A stretch of 61,735 nt of DNA from Bacteroidota bacterium (GCA_027490055.1 JAIXYV010000107.1:1-61735); one strand, 5' to 3'; positions 17,169-26,577 are shown, counted from the stretch's first letter. Notes: generated by a model from the letters alone, not told the origin. Numbers and translations: made by a program.

Positions 17169-17501
17169 ATGGTCTGGCATCCGTTACAAAAATCGGAACA
17201 GTTGCACAGCCTAATAGAACAATCTGTAGAAAAGCCTATTGTAATTTTTAAGCACAGTACCCGCTGTGTCATAAGTTCTATGGCTAAGGACAGACTTGAA
17301 AGACAATGGCAGCAAGATATTTCTGTACCATTTTATTACTTAGACTTGCTCCAGTTCAGAGCTATTTCTAATGAGATTGCTGATGTAACCAATGTTGAGC
17401 ATCAGTCGCCTCAAATCATCCTCTTATCAGGGGGTAAGTGTGTTTATACAGCCAGTCACGGCGATATAAACATCAAAGCTATTCTTAGCGCGCTTAATTA
17501 G
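17169..17501 (+). CDS. ytxJ: YtxJ-family redox protein
   Basis: The 110-aa protein matches the bacillithiol-system YtxJ family, a thioredoxin-fold monothiol protein. The signature is PIVIFKHSTRCVISSMA, with the single active Cys37 in a TRCxxS context. VPFYYLDLLQFRAISNEIA corresponds to the following helix and HQSPQIILLSGGKCVYTASHG to the cis-Pro strand region. It presumably reduces bacillithiolated proteins. It follows a tiny lipoprotein by 4 nt and its stop overlaps the convergent osmC gene by 8 nt. Confidence 0.88.
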   Translation: MVWHPLQKSEQLHSLIEQSVEKPIVIFKHSTRCVISSMAKDRLERQWQQDISVPFYYLDLLQFRAISNEIADVTNVEHQSPQIILLSGGKCVYTASHGDINIKAILSALN

Positions 17502-17913
17502 TTGAGTAACTAATTGAGATATTTTGCTGGATGTCTGGGTGCAGACTCAGAGAAACCGGGCAAGTCTTTGCGACTCTTTCGATAATTATTCTTTGCTTCT
17601 CATCCATTGTTTCTGTCGTTACAATTTCTAATTTAACGTCAATAGCAACTATTCTTCGTGGCCCTTCAGTATTCATAATTTTGGTAACTTCAGCGTGAGT
17701 ACCTTTCATGTTGATACCACTTTTGTCGGCATGAATTCCTAATACAGTAATCATACAAGCTGCCAGGGAAGTTGCAGCCAGATCTGTTGGCGAAAATGCC
17801 TCACCTTTACCATGGTTATCAACTGGTGCATCTGTAACAATGGTAGAATTTGATGCCAGATGTGTGGCATTTGTTCTCAAGTCATTTAAATATATTACCT
17901 TTGAAGTACTCAT
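17494..17913 (-). CDS. OsmC-family peroxide-reducing protein
   Basis: The protein is an OsmC/Ohr-fold thiol peroxidase family member of about 139 aa. Catalytic-type cysteines are in SLAACMITVLG (about residue 53) and KTCPVSLSL (about 116), at the usual positions for OsmC-like proteins. I chose the ATG at 17913 (MSTSKVIYLN) rather than the one 11 codons upstream, because this matches family N-termini. Its start is only 5 nt from that of the divergent outer-membrane gene. The 3' end overlaps ytxJ. Confidence 0.87.
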   Translation of the reverse strand: MSTSKVIYLNDLRTNATHLASNSTIVTDAPVDNHGKGEAFSPTDLAATSLAACMITVLGIHADKSGINMKGTHAEVTKIMNTEGPRRIVAIDVKLEIVTTETMDEKQRIIIERVAKTCPVSLSLHPDIQQNISISYSTN

Positions 17914-17918
17914 TTGTG

Positions 17919-18686
17919 ATGTTGAATATTTCCAGCAAAAATACAAAACTATTCAGGATTAAAGCATGGCTTTTAGTGACATTTTTAATGTCTTCTAAAC
18001 TCTTTGCACAGGAGCTGTACGATATCACATTCGAGGACAAGTCTCTAAAAGCAGGCATTCATGCCAGTCCAAACGGCACGGGCCTCTTTTATCGCAACAC
18101 TGTGCCTGTAAAAGGCAAGAAGTTTAGAGTTTTTGATATCAGCCTTACTGGCGTGCGCAGTATTAAAGAAAAAACGATTCTGAACCAGAGAATGTTCAAT
18201 CCATCGCCTTATGTTTACGGCAAGATCAACAGATTGTATGCCCTGCGTCCAATGTTTGGATTGCAGAAAACAGTAGCTGAAAGGCAGAGCAAAAACAGCG
18301 TAGGCGTAAATATTTTCGCGCTTGGCGGTATTAGTCTGGGTCTGGTAAAACCAATTTTTGTTGATGTGGAAGCAGTTGATCCGAATACGCCAAACGCATT
18401 TTACACATTATCATTAAGATACAATCCCAGCTCGATCAATAAAGATAAAATTTACGGATATTCTTCCTTTGATAAGGGAATTGGGCAAACAAAACCACAA
18501 CTTGGATTGTCTTTTAAGGCGGGTGCAGATTTTAATTGGGGATATTACAATTCAGATTTCAGATCGATAGAAATAGGGGTATTATTAGACTATTTTCCGG
18601 CTCGACCAGAGATCATGTATGGGATAAAAAACAAGGTAGTTTATTCTTCCTTTTATATTAGTTTTGCACTCGGAAAAAATTATTAA
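17919..18686 (+). CDS. Secreted or outer-membrane protein, unknown
   Basis: The 255-aa protein starts with a signal peptide (IKAWLLVTFLMSSKLFAQ). The mature part is rich in alternating beta-strands with glycine turns (SVGVNIFALGGISLGLVKP, SFKAGADFNWGYY, SSFYISFALGKNY) and ends in an aromatic-containing strand, consistent with a small outer-membrane barrel. I do not recognise a named family. I placed the start at 17919; the longer frame to 17850 runs through the divergent osmC gene and adds no signal. lipA begins 8 nt after its stop, suggesting co-transcription. Confidence 0.7.
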   Translation: MLNISSKNTKLFRIKAWLLVTFLMSSKLFAQELYDITFEDKSLKAGIHASPNGTGLFYRNTVPVKGKKFRVFDISLTGVRSIKEKTILNQRMFNPSPYVYGKINRLYALRPMFGLQKTVAERQSKNSVGVNIFALGGISLGLVKPIFVDVEAVDPNTPNAFYTLSLRYNPSSINKDKIYGYSSFDKGIGQTKPQLGLSFKAGADFNWGYYNSDFRSIEIGVLLDYFPARPEIMYGIKNKVVYSSFYISFALGKNY

Positions 18687-18694
18687 GTAGCTAG

Positions 18695-19561
18695 ATGTCA
18701 GAGATTATAAACGATAAACAACGCAAACGGGTAAAGCCAGACTGGCTTAAAATTCAGATACCTGTAGGCGAGAATTATGCAGAGGTAAAGCAAATAGTAA
18801 AAACCCATAAACTACATACTATTTGTGAAGATGGTAAATGTCCTAACATGGGCGAATGCTGGGGCGCCGGCACAGCTACTTTTATGATACTTGGAAATGT
18901 TTGTACCAGAAGTTGCTCGTTTTGTGCTGTAGCCACTGGCCGACCAAACGAGTACGACCTTGATGAGCCAAAGCGTGTTGCAGAAGCTATTAAGTTAATG
19001 AAGGTTAAGCATGCTGTCATTACTTCAGTTAATCGCGACGAGTTAAAGGACAAGGGAGCAGGCGTTTGGGCAGCAACCATCAGAGAAGTTAAGCTTTTGA
19101 ATCCAGGTGTTACTATGGAAACATTGATACCCGACTTCAAGGCTAACTGGGATTTACTGGAAATGGTGATAGATGAAAAGCCCGAAGTGGTGAGTCATAA
19201 TATGGAAACTGTAGAGCGTTTGTATAGAATTGTTAGACCTCAGGCCAAATATGAGAGAAGTTTGGAACAGATTAAGCGCACCAAAGAGCATGGCAGAAGA
19301 ACAAAGAGTGGTATAATGCTGGGACTTGGAGAAACTGAAGAAGAGGTATTTAAGGCGATGGACGACCTTGTGGCGCATGGTTGCGATGTTTTAACCTTGG
19401 GTCAGTACCTGCAACCAACCAAAATGCATTTGGAAGTGAGAGAGTTTGTGACCCCGGAAAAGTTCAGAATGTATAAGGAAGTAGGCGAGTCAAAAGGCTT
19501 TAAAATAGTGGAAAGCGGACCAATGGTGAGGTCGTCTTACCATGCAGAAAAGCATATCTAA
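18695..19561 (+). CDS. lipA: Lipoyl synthase
   Basis: This radical-SAM enzyme inserts sulfur at C6 and C8 of protein-bound octanoate to make lipoyl cofactors. The radical-SAM cluster motif CxxxCxxC is at Cys70, Cys74 and Cys77 (CTRSCSFC). The auxiliary cluster CxxxxCxxxxxC is at Cys44, Cys49 and Cys55 ([12 protein letters not shown]). The C-terminal RSSYHAEK supplies the conserved Ser ligand. At 288 aa it is full length. Confidence 0.97.
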   Translation: MSEIINDKQRKRVKPDWLKIQIPVGENYAEVKQIVKTHKLHTICEDGKCPNMGECWGAGTATFMILGNVCTRSCSFCAVATGRPNEYDLDEPKRVAEAIKLMKVKHAVITSVNRDELKDKGAGVWAATIREVKLLNPGVTMETLIPDFKANWDLLEMVIDEKPEVVSHNMETVERLYRIVRPQAKYERSLEQIKRTKEHGRRTKSGIMLGLGETEEEVFKAMDDLVAHGCDVLTLGQYLQPTKMHLEVREFVTPEKFRMYKEVGESKGFKIVESGPMVRSSYHAEKHI

Positions 19562-19591
19562 AAAATTTTTTTACATTATCGGAAAATCATT

Positions 19592-19599
19592 TAACTTTG
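19592..19599 (+). promoter_or_regulatory. Candidate -7 box of the BNR-repeat T9SS gene
   Basis: TAACTTTG fits TAnnTTTG and ends 23 nt before the ATG at 19623. This supports that start over the longer frame that overlaps lipA. Confidence 0.4.
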
Positions 19600-19622
19600 A
19601 AAAATTGTTTATATTATCAAAT

Positions 19623-22289
19623 ATGAAAATCAAATTATTTTATGTTGTAGCAGTAGGCGCAGTAGTCGCGACAGTAAGTACTCTGTCATTTAAATCTAAT
19701 GTGTACACGCCAAGAGCAACTTCTCAGATTGAAGAAGTGCTTTCTTATCAGGTGCCAGGTGGCAGAGTAGCGGCCGGTATGTCTGATTATTTCAATTCGT
19801 TAAGATCGAATATTTTAACAGGTAGCGTAAGTGAAGCAGAATATATGTCTGCTTTAAATGCATCCTTGCAAATGGAGTCAAAGAGAAGTATCAGTGCTAA
19901 CTGGACAGAACTTGGTCCGGATAACGTTGGTGGCAGAATCAGGGCATTCCTTCAAGATAAGGATACCCCATCTATTATGTTTGCAGGTGGTGTAAGCGGT
20001 GGTTTATTCCGTTCAACTTCAAGAGGTTCTTCTTGGAGACCAGTAAATGATTATCAGGAAAACCTAAATGTTAACTGTATCGCTCAGAATTCTGATGGTA
20101 TTATTACTTATGGTACTGGTGAAGGAAACTTCGTTTTCATCAGCGGAACACCAAGTGGTACTCCAGGTTTTCAGGGTGCAGGAATTTTTGTTTCTACAAA
20201 CAGAGGCAGATCTTTTAGCAGAATAACCTCTACATCATCTTTTGGCAATATCAATTCGATGGATGCAGAACACAACGGTCAAAGAATATATGCAGGTACA
20301 AATGGCGGAATAAAGTATTCTGACAATGGTACTACCTGGACGAATTCAAGAAACGGTAACTGCAGCGAAGTAAAAGTAGCCACTAATGGCAATGTATTTG
20401 CTCAGGCTGGATCTGCTATTATCAGAAGTAAAGACAGAGGTGTAACATGGAATGTTATCACGCCTGTAAACTCAGATATTTCAAGAGCTTCTATCGCCAT
20501 TTCTCCAGAAGACCCAAATTATGTTTATGTTATGGCTTCAGGTGGTGACAATAGATTAAGTGGTGTTTTCAGAAGTACAGACGGTGGCGATTCATGGGAA
20601 ATGATTATCGGCGCAGGTACTTCTTATTTTGATCCATTAGTTGCCGGATTAACTAACCCACAGGGTGGTTACAACAACGTATTAACGGTTAACCCTAAAG
20701 ACAAGAACCACATCATCATGGGTGGTGTATATCTTGCAGAATGGAAATTAGGTACTAATCCAAAATATATCGCATCATTAAATGATTTCGGTGGTGCTAA
20801 CCCAACTTATGTTCACGCTGATAAGCACGTATTAGAGTGGGATATGACTACTAATCCTCCAACCTTAATTTGCGGTAGCGATGGTGGGGTTTGTTTTAGC
20901 TCAGACAACCTGAAATCATTTACTCAGAAAAACTTTGGTTTCAATGTTACTCAGTTTTATGCTGTAGCAGCAGACTATGAAGGTAATGTTGTGGGTGGTA
21001 CTCAGGATAACGGTACTCAATACATCAACAAAAAAGGAAACACTAAAAAATCTGCTGTTGAAATTAAAGGTGGTGACGGTTTCCAATCAGAAATCTCTGT
21101 TAAAAATAATGCAGTTGTTTTCTCTGAAACTTATTATGCTAATATAACTCGTTCAAGAGACTATGGTAAAACCCAAAGTTGTATCTGGGACAGAAGAATT
21201 GCAAAAGTATTCACAGGTTTAAGTGATACAGCTAAATATTGCGATCATAATCACCCTTCTTCTTGGGCACCATTTAATACTAAGTTCCGTCTATGGGAAC
21301 ACCCATTATACGATAGCTCACAGTCAAGATTGTTCCTTGCAAGAAACGGTCAGTTATGGATGGGTATCGGTGTTACCGATTTCCAAAAAGAGCCAGAGTG
21401 GTACTTAATCGCTGGTTCTCATGGTAACTCTCAGGTATGGGACATCGAACCAACGCTTGATGGTAACAGTGTATTCTTCTGTAACAGCACTACTATCTAC
21501 CGCGTAGATGGTTTGAATACTGCTACTTACTACAAATGGTCTAATCCAACTTCAATACCTCCTGGAATTACTGTAAGTAACATTGGTTTCAGTCCTGCAG
21601 GTGGTAGAGCAATTACCTCTATCAATTTAGATCCAAACAACAGCAATGTTGCGATGATTACTATGGGTAACTATGGCGCTACAACCTACGTTTATAAAGG
21701 TACTAACATGTTAGGTACTCCTACCTATACTAATATTACAGGTAATTTACCAAATATGCCGGTATACGATGGCTTCATTGATGTTGCTAATTCAAACAGA
21801 ATGTTCGTAGGAACTGATATCGGTGTTTATGCTTCTGATGATGGAGGTGCAACATGGACTTCTCAAAATACAGCTGCGAATGGTTTCCCTAAAGTTGCTA
21901 CTATGGCACTTAGACAATATATCTTCCCAGGAAGAAACAGAGGTTCTATTTATGCTGGTACACACGGTAGAGGATTCTTTGAATGTCAGCAATTCAAAAC
22001 TTCAATTGCAGATATGAGAACACCTAAAGGTGCCCAAATCATTTCAGCATATCCTAACCCTGCTAACGAGCAAACTAATCTGAAATTTAACACCAAAACA
22101 ATTGAGGATGTTACAGTAACAGTATACGATATCACTGGTAAAACAGTTTTCACTAAAGTATACAGCGCTTTAAGTGCAGGTGAGCAACATCTGACAATTG
22201 AAACAGGTGGCATTCAGGCTGGTTCTTATATCGTTACAGCTAAAGGGACAAACACCAATGCTGTATTAAGACTGGTAGTAAGACACTAA
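19623..22289 (+). CDS. T9SS-exported BNR/sortilin-like beta-propeller protein
   Basis: The 888-aa protein has a signal peptide and a propeller body with many Asp-box/BNR repeats: STSRGSSWRPV, STNRGRSFSRI, SDNGTTWTNS, SKDRGVTWNVI, STDGGDSWEMI and SDDGGATWTSQ. These resemble sialidase, Vps10/sortilin and xyloglucanase-type propellers. The last ~80 residues form a T9SS sorting domain (ISAYPNPANEQTNL, VYDITGKTVF, GSYIVTAKG). The propeller could bind glycans or act as a glycosidase; no catalytic set is obvious. The start at 19623 (MKIKLFY) has a promoter box 23 nt upstream. A strong terminator follows. Codon choice looks strongly biased (GGT, GCT, AAC), hinting at high expression. Confidence 0.85.
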   Translation: MKIKLFYVVAVGAVVATVSTLSFKSNVYTPRATSQIEEVLSYQVPGGRVAAGMSDYFNSLRSNILTGSVSEAEYMSALNASLQMESKRSISANWTELGPDNVGGRIRAFLQDKDTPSIMFAGGVSGGLFRSTSRGSSWRPVNDYQENLNVNCIAQNSDGIITYGTGEGNFVFISGTPSGTPGFQGAGIFVSTNRGRSFSRITSTSSFGNINSMDAEHNGQRIYAGTNGGIKYSDNGTTWTNSRNGNCSEVKVATNGNVFAQAGSAIIRSKDRGVTWNVITPVNSDISRASIAISPEDPNYVYVMASGGDNRLSGVFRSTDGGDSWEMIIGAGTSYFDPLVAGLTNPQGGYNNVLTVNPKDKNHIIMGGVYLAEWKLGTNPKYIASLNDFGGANPTYVHADKHVLEWDMTTNPPTLICGSDGGVCFSSDNLKSFTQKNFGFNVTQFYAVAADYEGNVVGGTQDNGTQYINKKGNTKKSAVEIKGGDGFQSEISVKNNAVVFSETYYANITRSRDYGKTQSCIWDRRIAKVFTGLSDTAKYCDHNHPSSWAPFNTKFRLWEHPLYDSSQSRLFLARNGQLWMGIGVTDFQKEPEWYLIAGSHGNSQVWDIEPTLDGNSVFFCNSTTIYRVDGLNTATYYKWSNPTSIPPGITVSNIGFSPAGGRAITSINLDPNNSNVAMITMGNYGATTYVYKGTNMLGTPTYTNITGNLPNMPVYDGFIDVANSNRMFVGTDIGVYASDDGGATWTSQNTAANGFPKVATMALRQYIFPGRNRGSIYAGTHGRGFFECQQFKTSIADMRTPKGAQIISAYPNPANEQTNLKFNTKTIEDVTVTVYDITGKTVFTKVYSALSAGEQHLTIETGGIQAGSYIVTAKGTNTNAVLRLVVRH

Positions 22290-22309
22290 TTATTAATAAA
22301 AAATATTGG

Positions 22310-22340
22310 AAGTCCTGTACATTTGTACAGGACTTTTTTT
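22310..22340 (+). terminator. Intrinsic terminator after the BNR-repeat gene
   Basis: An 11-bp perfect stem (AAGTCCTGTAC / GTACAGGACTT), ATTT loop and a T run, beginning 20 nt past the stop codon. It touches the ATG of the next gene. Confidence 0.9.
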
Positions 22341-22856
22341 ATGCTCCTTTCAATCGGTAATATCAGGGATGTTAAAGTTGTTGTATCAATCGCGAAGCAG
22401 GCGATTGAAGAGCCCGATATTTTAAAAGAATTATTATCCATCTTAATTAAAGGTAAAACCAGAGAACAGTATATTGCTTCCTGGATATTGTCAAGGGCTG
22501 TTGAGATGCGCTCTGATATCTTCAGCGAAAGTGCCCACAAGACTTGTTTAAAGGCCATTTACGCGACTAACGAAGGCGGGATAAAAAGGAATTTAATCAG
22601 GATATGGCAATTCTCAATTCCTGAATCAGAAGCGACACAACTTGAAGTGCTTGACAAAGCTCTTAATCTGCTCTCAGATGGATCCCAGGATTTAGCAGTC
22701 AGAGTTTTTGCCATTACAGTACTCGAACGATTGCTCAAGTATTTTCCAGAAATTAAAGAAGAAGTTATCTTTTTACTTGAGCGAGAATATTCGCAGGCTT
22801 CGCCATCTTTCAAAGTTAGATCAGACAGATTCTTTAAAGCTGCTTCGAAACTATAA
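22341..22856 (+). CDS. Helical HEAT-like repeat protein
   Basis: The 171-aa protein is almost entirely alpha-helical, with paired amphipathic helices (DVKVVVSIAKQAIEEPDI, QYIASWILSRAVEMRSDI, DLAVRVFAITVLERLLKYF) like ARM/HEAT repeats. There is no signal peptide or catalytic motif. I started it at the ATG at 22341; the frame also opens at an upstream TTG that lies in the terminator hairpin. The ATG immediately follows the T run of the previous terminator, so the promoter location is unclear. A scaffolding role is an inference from the fold. Confidence 0.65.
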   Translation: MLLSIGNIRDVKVVVSIAKQAIEEPDILKELLSILIKGKTREQYIASWILSRAVEMRSDIFSESAHKTCLKAIYATNEGGIKRNLIRIWQFSIPESEATQLEVLDKALNLLSDGSQDLAVRVFAITVLERLLKYFPEIKEEVIFLLEREYSQASPSFKVRSDRFFKAASKL

Positions 22857-22927
22857 GGGCAATATGTCCTTTTATATACTCAAAAGGGCACTTGGACTTA
22901 ATTATGTAGATTAATAATTCAGGACAG

Positions 22928-22961
22928 GTTTCAAAAAGTGAAACACTTGACAGTATTTTTG
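22928..22961 (+). promoter_or_regulatory. panC promoter box with overlapping inverted repeat
   Basis: TATTTTTG at 22954-22961 fits TAnnTTTG. GTTTCA-AAAAG-TGAAAC (22928-22944), a 6-bp inverted repeat, covers the -33 region and could be an operator. The box ends 8 nt before the TTG start of panC, so the leader would be only a few bases long. Confidence 0.4.
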
Positions 22962-22969
22962 CAACAGCA

Positions 22970-23809
22970 TTGAAGGTACTAAAAACTAATAAAGACTTAC
23001 AAGAGGTTCTGCAGCAGATTCGTTCAGAAAAAAACCGACTTGGTTTTGTGCCAACCATGGGTGCGCTTCACGAGGGTCATATTAATCTGGTGAATAAAAG
23101 CATAGATGAAAATGATATAAGCATTGTGTCTGTATTCGTCAATCCAAAGCAATTTAACAATGTCGAAGATTTTGAAAAGTATCCCAATACAGTTCAGAGT
23201 GATATCAATTTACTGGAAAAGGCAGGTTGTGATTACCTTTTCTTGCCAGATTTTAATGAAGTTTATACCTCGGCTTATCAGCCAGTCAATATAGATCTGG
23301 GTGCTATTGACGACGTGTTTGAAGGTCCCTTAAGACCAGGGCATTTTGACGGTGTCGTTCAGGTGGTCAATATTTTATTCCGATTGGTTCAACCTGATAT
23401 GGCCTATTTTGGATTGAAAGATTATCAGCAATGCATGGTAATAAAAGCGCTGCGTGATCAGAAGTACCCTAAAATTAATTTGTCTCTCTGCCCGACTGTC
23501 AGAGCGCAAAGCGGACTAGCTTTAAGTTCCAGAAATAAACGCTTATCGGATAAGGGTTTGGAGAAAGCTGCCTTTATCTATAAAGCACTGAAAACAGTTA
23601 ATGAACTTAAAAAACACATAGAAGCCGATGATGCTGTAAAATATGGTGCACATATTCTAAGCACACATCATATCGAGGTGGAGTATTTCGCCTTGGCAAA
23701 CGCCGAGACCCTGCAACCTAGTAGAAAGTGGCTTAGAAGCGGTAAAAATGTGGTTTTGGCGGCAGTTTGGATAGAAGGCGTTAGGTTGATTGATAATATA
23801 GTTTTTTAA
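22970..23809 (+). CDS. panC: Pantoate--beta-alanine ligase
   Basis: PanC joins pantoate and beta-alanine with ATP to form pantothenate, the CoA precursor. The nucleotidyltransferase HxGH-type motif is His34-Glu-Gly-His37 in PTMGALHEGH, followed by VNPKQFN and the KMSKS-like SSRNKRL. At 279 aa it is full length. Translation must start at the TTG (22970): it gives the family N-terminus MKVLKTNKDL and there is no suitable ATG. The neighbouring LUD-like gene starts 1 nt after the stop. Confidence 0.95.
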   Translation: MKVLKTNKDLQEVLQQIRSEKNRLGFVPTMGALHEGHINLVNKSIDENDISIVSVFVNPKQFNNVEDFEKYPNTVQSDINLLEKAGCDYLFLPDFNEVYTSAYQPVNIDLGAIDDVFEGPLRPGHFDGVVQVVNILFRLVQPDMAYFGLKDYQQCMVIKALRDQKYPKINLSLCPTVRAQSGLALSSRNKRLSDKGLEKAAFIYKALKTVNELKKHIEADDAVKYGAHILSTHHIEVEYFALANAETLQPSRKWLRSGKNVVLAAVWIEGVRLIDNIVF

Positions 23810-23810
23810 A

Positions 23811-24833
23811 ATGGATTTCATTACGGCAAATACTGAATATAAAGAGAGATTGAACCTTAGTTTATCTAAGGTGACAGATTTGGATCTGGCTAAAAAACGT
23901 CTGACCTATTCAAGATGGAAAGTGGCAGAAAATCTCGATAAACTGCTATTCGAGTTTGAAACCAATGTTAAGAAGAACGATGCAAATGTCTTCTGGTGTC
24001 CTGATGTAAAAACAAGTATTGAGCAACTCAATAAACAATTAAAAAATTATAACAAAGTTAGTTTCCTGAACCATAACTCTGTTAACTACCTGGTTAATAC
24101 AGCTGATATTAAAGTACCCGAACCTGTTGAAGATCCCGAAGCAGTGGTTATTGGTGCTAAATTCATTATTGCGAATACCGGTAATTACTATGCCTCTTTT
24201 AACTCTATCGAGGACTACGAAAAAGTGATCAGAGCGAAGAAAATTGTTGTAATTGCTGGTATAGATAGTGTCTTGAGTTTACAGTCGGAATTGTATACAG
24301 CTAAACAACTCTATGCCATTTTCGAGACTGGCAATCTGCACTATACTGCCGAAATTCTCGGTCGACCAGGCAGAGTCAGAGGTTTGAATTCTGAGGCTAG
24401 TTTGTTGCTGGTGGATTTGAATAAAAGTAAGTTACTAGATATACCTGATCACCGACCATTATTTAGTTTACTGAATTTTGATTTGCCACCTGTTTGCCCG
24501 ATGCAGCAATTTAGCTACTATCCAGAAGACAGAACAAAGACAGATACTTTGCAGTATTTGTTTTACGCATTTCTTAATGGTTTGAAAGACTATCAGTCGC
24601 ATCTCAATGGCAATTACGGTCTTCAATTGCTTAACAGATATCTACCATACGATATCAATCTTTATAAGCAAATACTTGATGCCAGAGCTTTATTACATGC
24701 CGATGAGAAAAAGAAACCTGCTATCTTAAATCTGTTTAATAAAGATATGTCTAATCTGGTTATGCAGCCTAAGAAATTTAAGGAAGCTGAGCGCTTTAAA
24801 AAGTTTGCCGAGCACAATTTCTTTGGACAGTAG
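23811..24833 (+). CDS. LUD-domain-like protein (LutB/LldF relative)
   Basis: The 340-aa protein resembles the N-terminal LUD part of LutB/LldF lactate-utilisation proteins (ITANTEYKERLNLSLSKVTDL, SRWKVAENLDKLLFEFETN, VIGAKFIIANTGNYYASF). The two 4Fe-4S cysteine clusters that follow in LutB are absent; cysteines are few and scattered. It may therefore be a non-redox relative. It is coupled to panC (1-nt gap), though a link to pantothenate synthesis is not established. Its stop is 4 nt from that of the convergent carbonic-anhydrase-like gene. Confidence 0.6.
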   Translation: MDFITANTEYKERLNLSLSKVTDLDLAKKRLTYSRWKVAENLDKLLFEFETNVKKNDANVFWCPDVKTSIEQLNKQLKNYNKVSFLNHNSVNYLVNTADIKVPEPVEDPEAVVIGAKFIIANTGNYYASFNSIEDYEKVIRAKKIVVIAGIDSVLSLQSELYTAKQLYAIFETGNLHYTAEILGRPGRVRGLNSEASLLLVDLNKSKLLDIPDHRPLFSLLNFDLPPVCPMQQFSYYPEDRTKTDTLQYLFYAFLNGLKDYQSHLNGNYGLQLLNRYLPYDINLYKQILDARALLHADEKKKPAILNLFNKDMSNLVMQPKKFKEAERFKKFAEHNFFGQ

Positions 24834-24837
24834 CCTG

Positions 24838-25350
24838 TCAGAAAGCTTCCAAATACACTTTACTCAGACTGACATAAGATTCAGCATTTTTAACGATCTT
24901 TATTTTCTGTTCTTCCGATATACTTTTTACCACTTTGGCAGGCACGCCCATGACTAAACTATAGGCAGGGATTTTCATTCCTTCAGGCACTAATGCTCCC
25001 GCAGCTATAATACTGAACTCGCCAATTTCAGCCCCATTTAACACTGTGGCATGCATGCCTACAAGTACATTGTTAGACAGTTTAGCGCCATGGATTATGG
25101 CACCGTGTCCGATGATGCATTCTTCGCCGATATGACTTGGGTAGCCCGGATCGACATGAATAACAGCCATATCCTGAATATTGCTTCTGCTTCCCACTAG
25201 GATATCATCGCCATCGCCTCTGAGCACAGCGCCAAACCAGATACTGACTTCATCACCCAATGTTATTTTTCCGAACACTCTGGCTGTGTCGGCAATAAAA
25301 ACTTCTTTACCTTTGCGAATAGCTTGTTTTAAAATATCAGGTGTAATCAT
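24838..25350 (-). CDS. Gamma-class carbonic anhydrase-like hexapeptide protein
   Basis: The 170-aa protein is a left-handed beta-helix with hexapeptide repeats (DEVSIWFGAVLRGD, SNIQDMAVIHVD, NNVLVGMHATVLNGAEIG). The metal-binding His triad is present at His65, His82 and His87 (VIHVD, GHGAIIHG). Members of this family hydrate CO2 or are inactive paralogues; activity cannot be judged here. Its ATG (25350-25348) overlaps the hutI ATG on the opposite strand within one CATG tetramer. Confidence 0.85.
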   Translation of the reverse strand: MITPDILKQAIRKGKEVFIADTARVFGKITLGDEVSIWFGAVLRGDGDDILVGSRSNIQDMAVIHVDPGYPSHIGEECIIGHGAIIHGAKLSNNVLVGMHATVLNGAEIGEFSIIAAGALVPEGMKIPAYSLVMGVPAKVVKSISEEQKIKIVKNAESYVSLSKVYLEAF

Positions 25351-26575
25351 GCAGTCTAAAAATTATTTAATCACAAACATAGGCGAATTATTTGGTATTC
25401 TCGGCCAAGAGGTAAAGCAGTTAAAAGGCAAAGAACAGTCGCATATCAATACCTTAAAAAATGCGTATTTACTGGTAGAGAATGGTCTTATAAGCGACTT
25501 CGGACCAATGTCTGAATGTCCAGCATATTCAGGTGAAATTAAAGACTTGTCTGCTCAGTGGTTATTGCCTGGTTTTGTAGATTCACACACCCATATGGTT
25601 TTTGCTGGTCCGCGACACAACGAATATGTGATGCGCCTGCAAGGTAAAACCTATGCTGATATTGCTGCAGAAGGTGGTGGTATACTGAATTCAGCCAAGC
25701 GATTGCAGGGCATGAGTGAAGACGAACTCTATCAGAGAACTTTTGATTATGCTCAAGCGGCTATCAAAAGCGGTACTTGTGCGCTTGAAATTAAGAGTGG
25801 CTATGGTTTAAGTGTGGAAGCAGAATTGAAAATGCTTAGGGTGATTAAGCGCCTTAAAACAAGTTTACCAATTGCGGTAAAAGCTACTTTCCTTGGTGCG
25901 CATGCTTTTCCAGCAGAATATAAAAATAATCATGAGGCCTATATCCGACAGATAGTAGATGAGATGTTACCAGTGATTGCCAAGGAGGGATTAGCAGATT
26001 TTATTGATGTATTCTGCGACGAGGGTTTTTACAGCACCGAAGAAACAGATTATATTTTAAAGGCAGCGGCGGCATATGGATTACAGCCAAAGATTCACGG
26101 AAATGAATTAGGCATTACCGGAGGTGTTCAGGTAGCGGTTGCCAATCAATCATTATCTGTTGATCATTTGGAGCATATTGGGGAAGCAGAGATAGAGTGT
26201 TTAAAAGCCAGTGAGACTATGCCAGTAGCATTACCTGGCAGTTCTTTTTTCCTTAAGATACCATACACTCCAGGAAGACGGATTATTGATAGTGGTTTGC
26301 CACTTGCTATCGCCTCAGATTTCAATCCAGGCAGCAGTCCGTGCAGTAACCTTTGGTTTATCTGGAGTTTGGCTTGTTTATACAATGGCTTATTGCCGGA
26401 AGAAGGCTTTAATGCTTTAACCATCAATGCCGCAAAGGCCATGGGTTTAGAAACTAGTCTCGGAAGTATTACAAAAGGTAAACGAGCGTGTTTTATTGTA
26501 ACGAGAGCCTTCGAGCACATCAATGAGATGCCATATTGGTTCACACAGAATCACGCTGTGGAAGTATTGGTATAA
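25349..26575 (+). CDS. hutI: Imidazolonepropionase
   Basis: HutI hydrolyses 4-imidazolone-5-propanoate to N-formimino-L-glutamate in histidine degradation. It is an amidohydrolase with the metal motif DSHTHMVFAG (His80, His82) and conserved KIHGNELG and ASDFNPGSSP segments. The 408-aa length from the ATG at 25349 equals that of family members; the longer open frame to 25181 is merely antisense to the divergent gene. No other hut gene is in the window. The start codons of hutI and the carbonic-anhydrase-like gene overlap head-to-head. Confidence 0.95.
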   Translation: MQSKNYLITNIGELFGILGQEVKQLKGKEQSHINTLKNAYLLVENGLISDFGPMSECPAYSGEIKDLSAQWLLPGFVDSHTHMVFAGPRHNEYVMRLQGKTYADIAAEGGGILNSAKRLQGMSEDELYQRTFDYAQAAIKSGTCALEIKSGYGLSVEAELKMLRVIKRLKTSLPIAVKATFLGAHAFPAEYKNNHEAYIRQIVDEMLPVIAKEGLADFIDVFCDEGFYSTEETDYILKAAAAYGLQPKIHGNELGITGGVQVAVANQSLSVDHLEHIGEAEIECLKASETMPVALPGSSFFLKIPYTPGRRIIDSGLPLAIASDFNPGSSPCSNLWFIWSLACLYNGLLPEEGFNALTINAAKAMGLETSLGSITKGKRACFIVTRAFEHINEMPYWFTQNHAVEVLV

Positions 26576-26577
26576 AA

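Noticed and set aside
25181-25348. Longer N-terminus for hutI
   Set aside because: It would be encoded antisense to the carbonic-anhydrase-like gene and exceeds the family length; the ATG at 25349 gives a normal 408-aa HutI.
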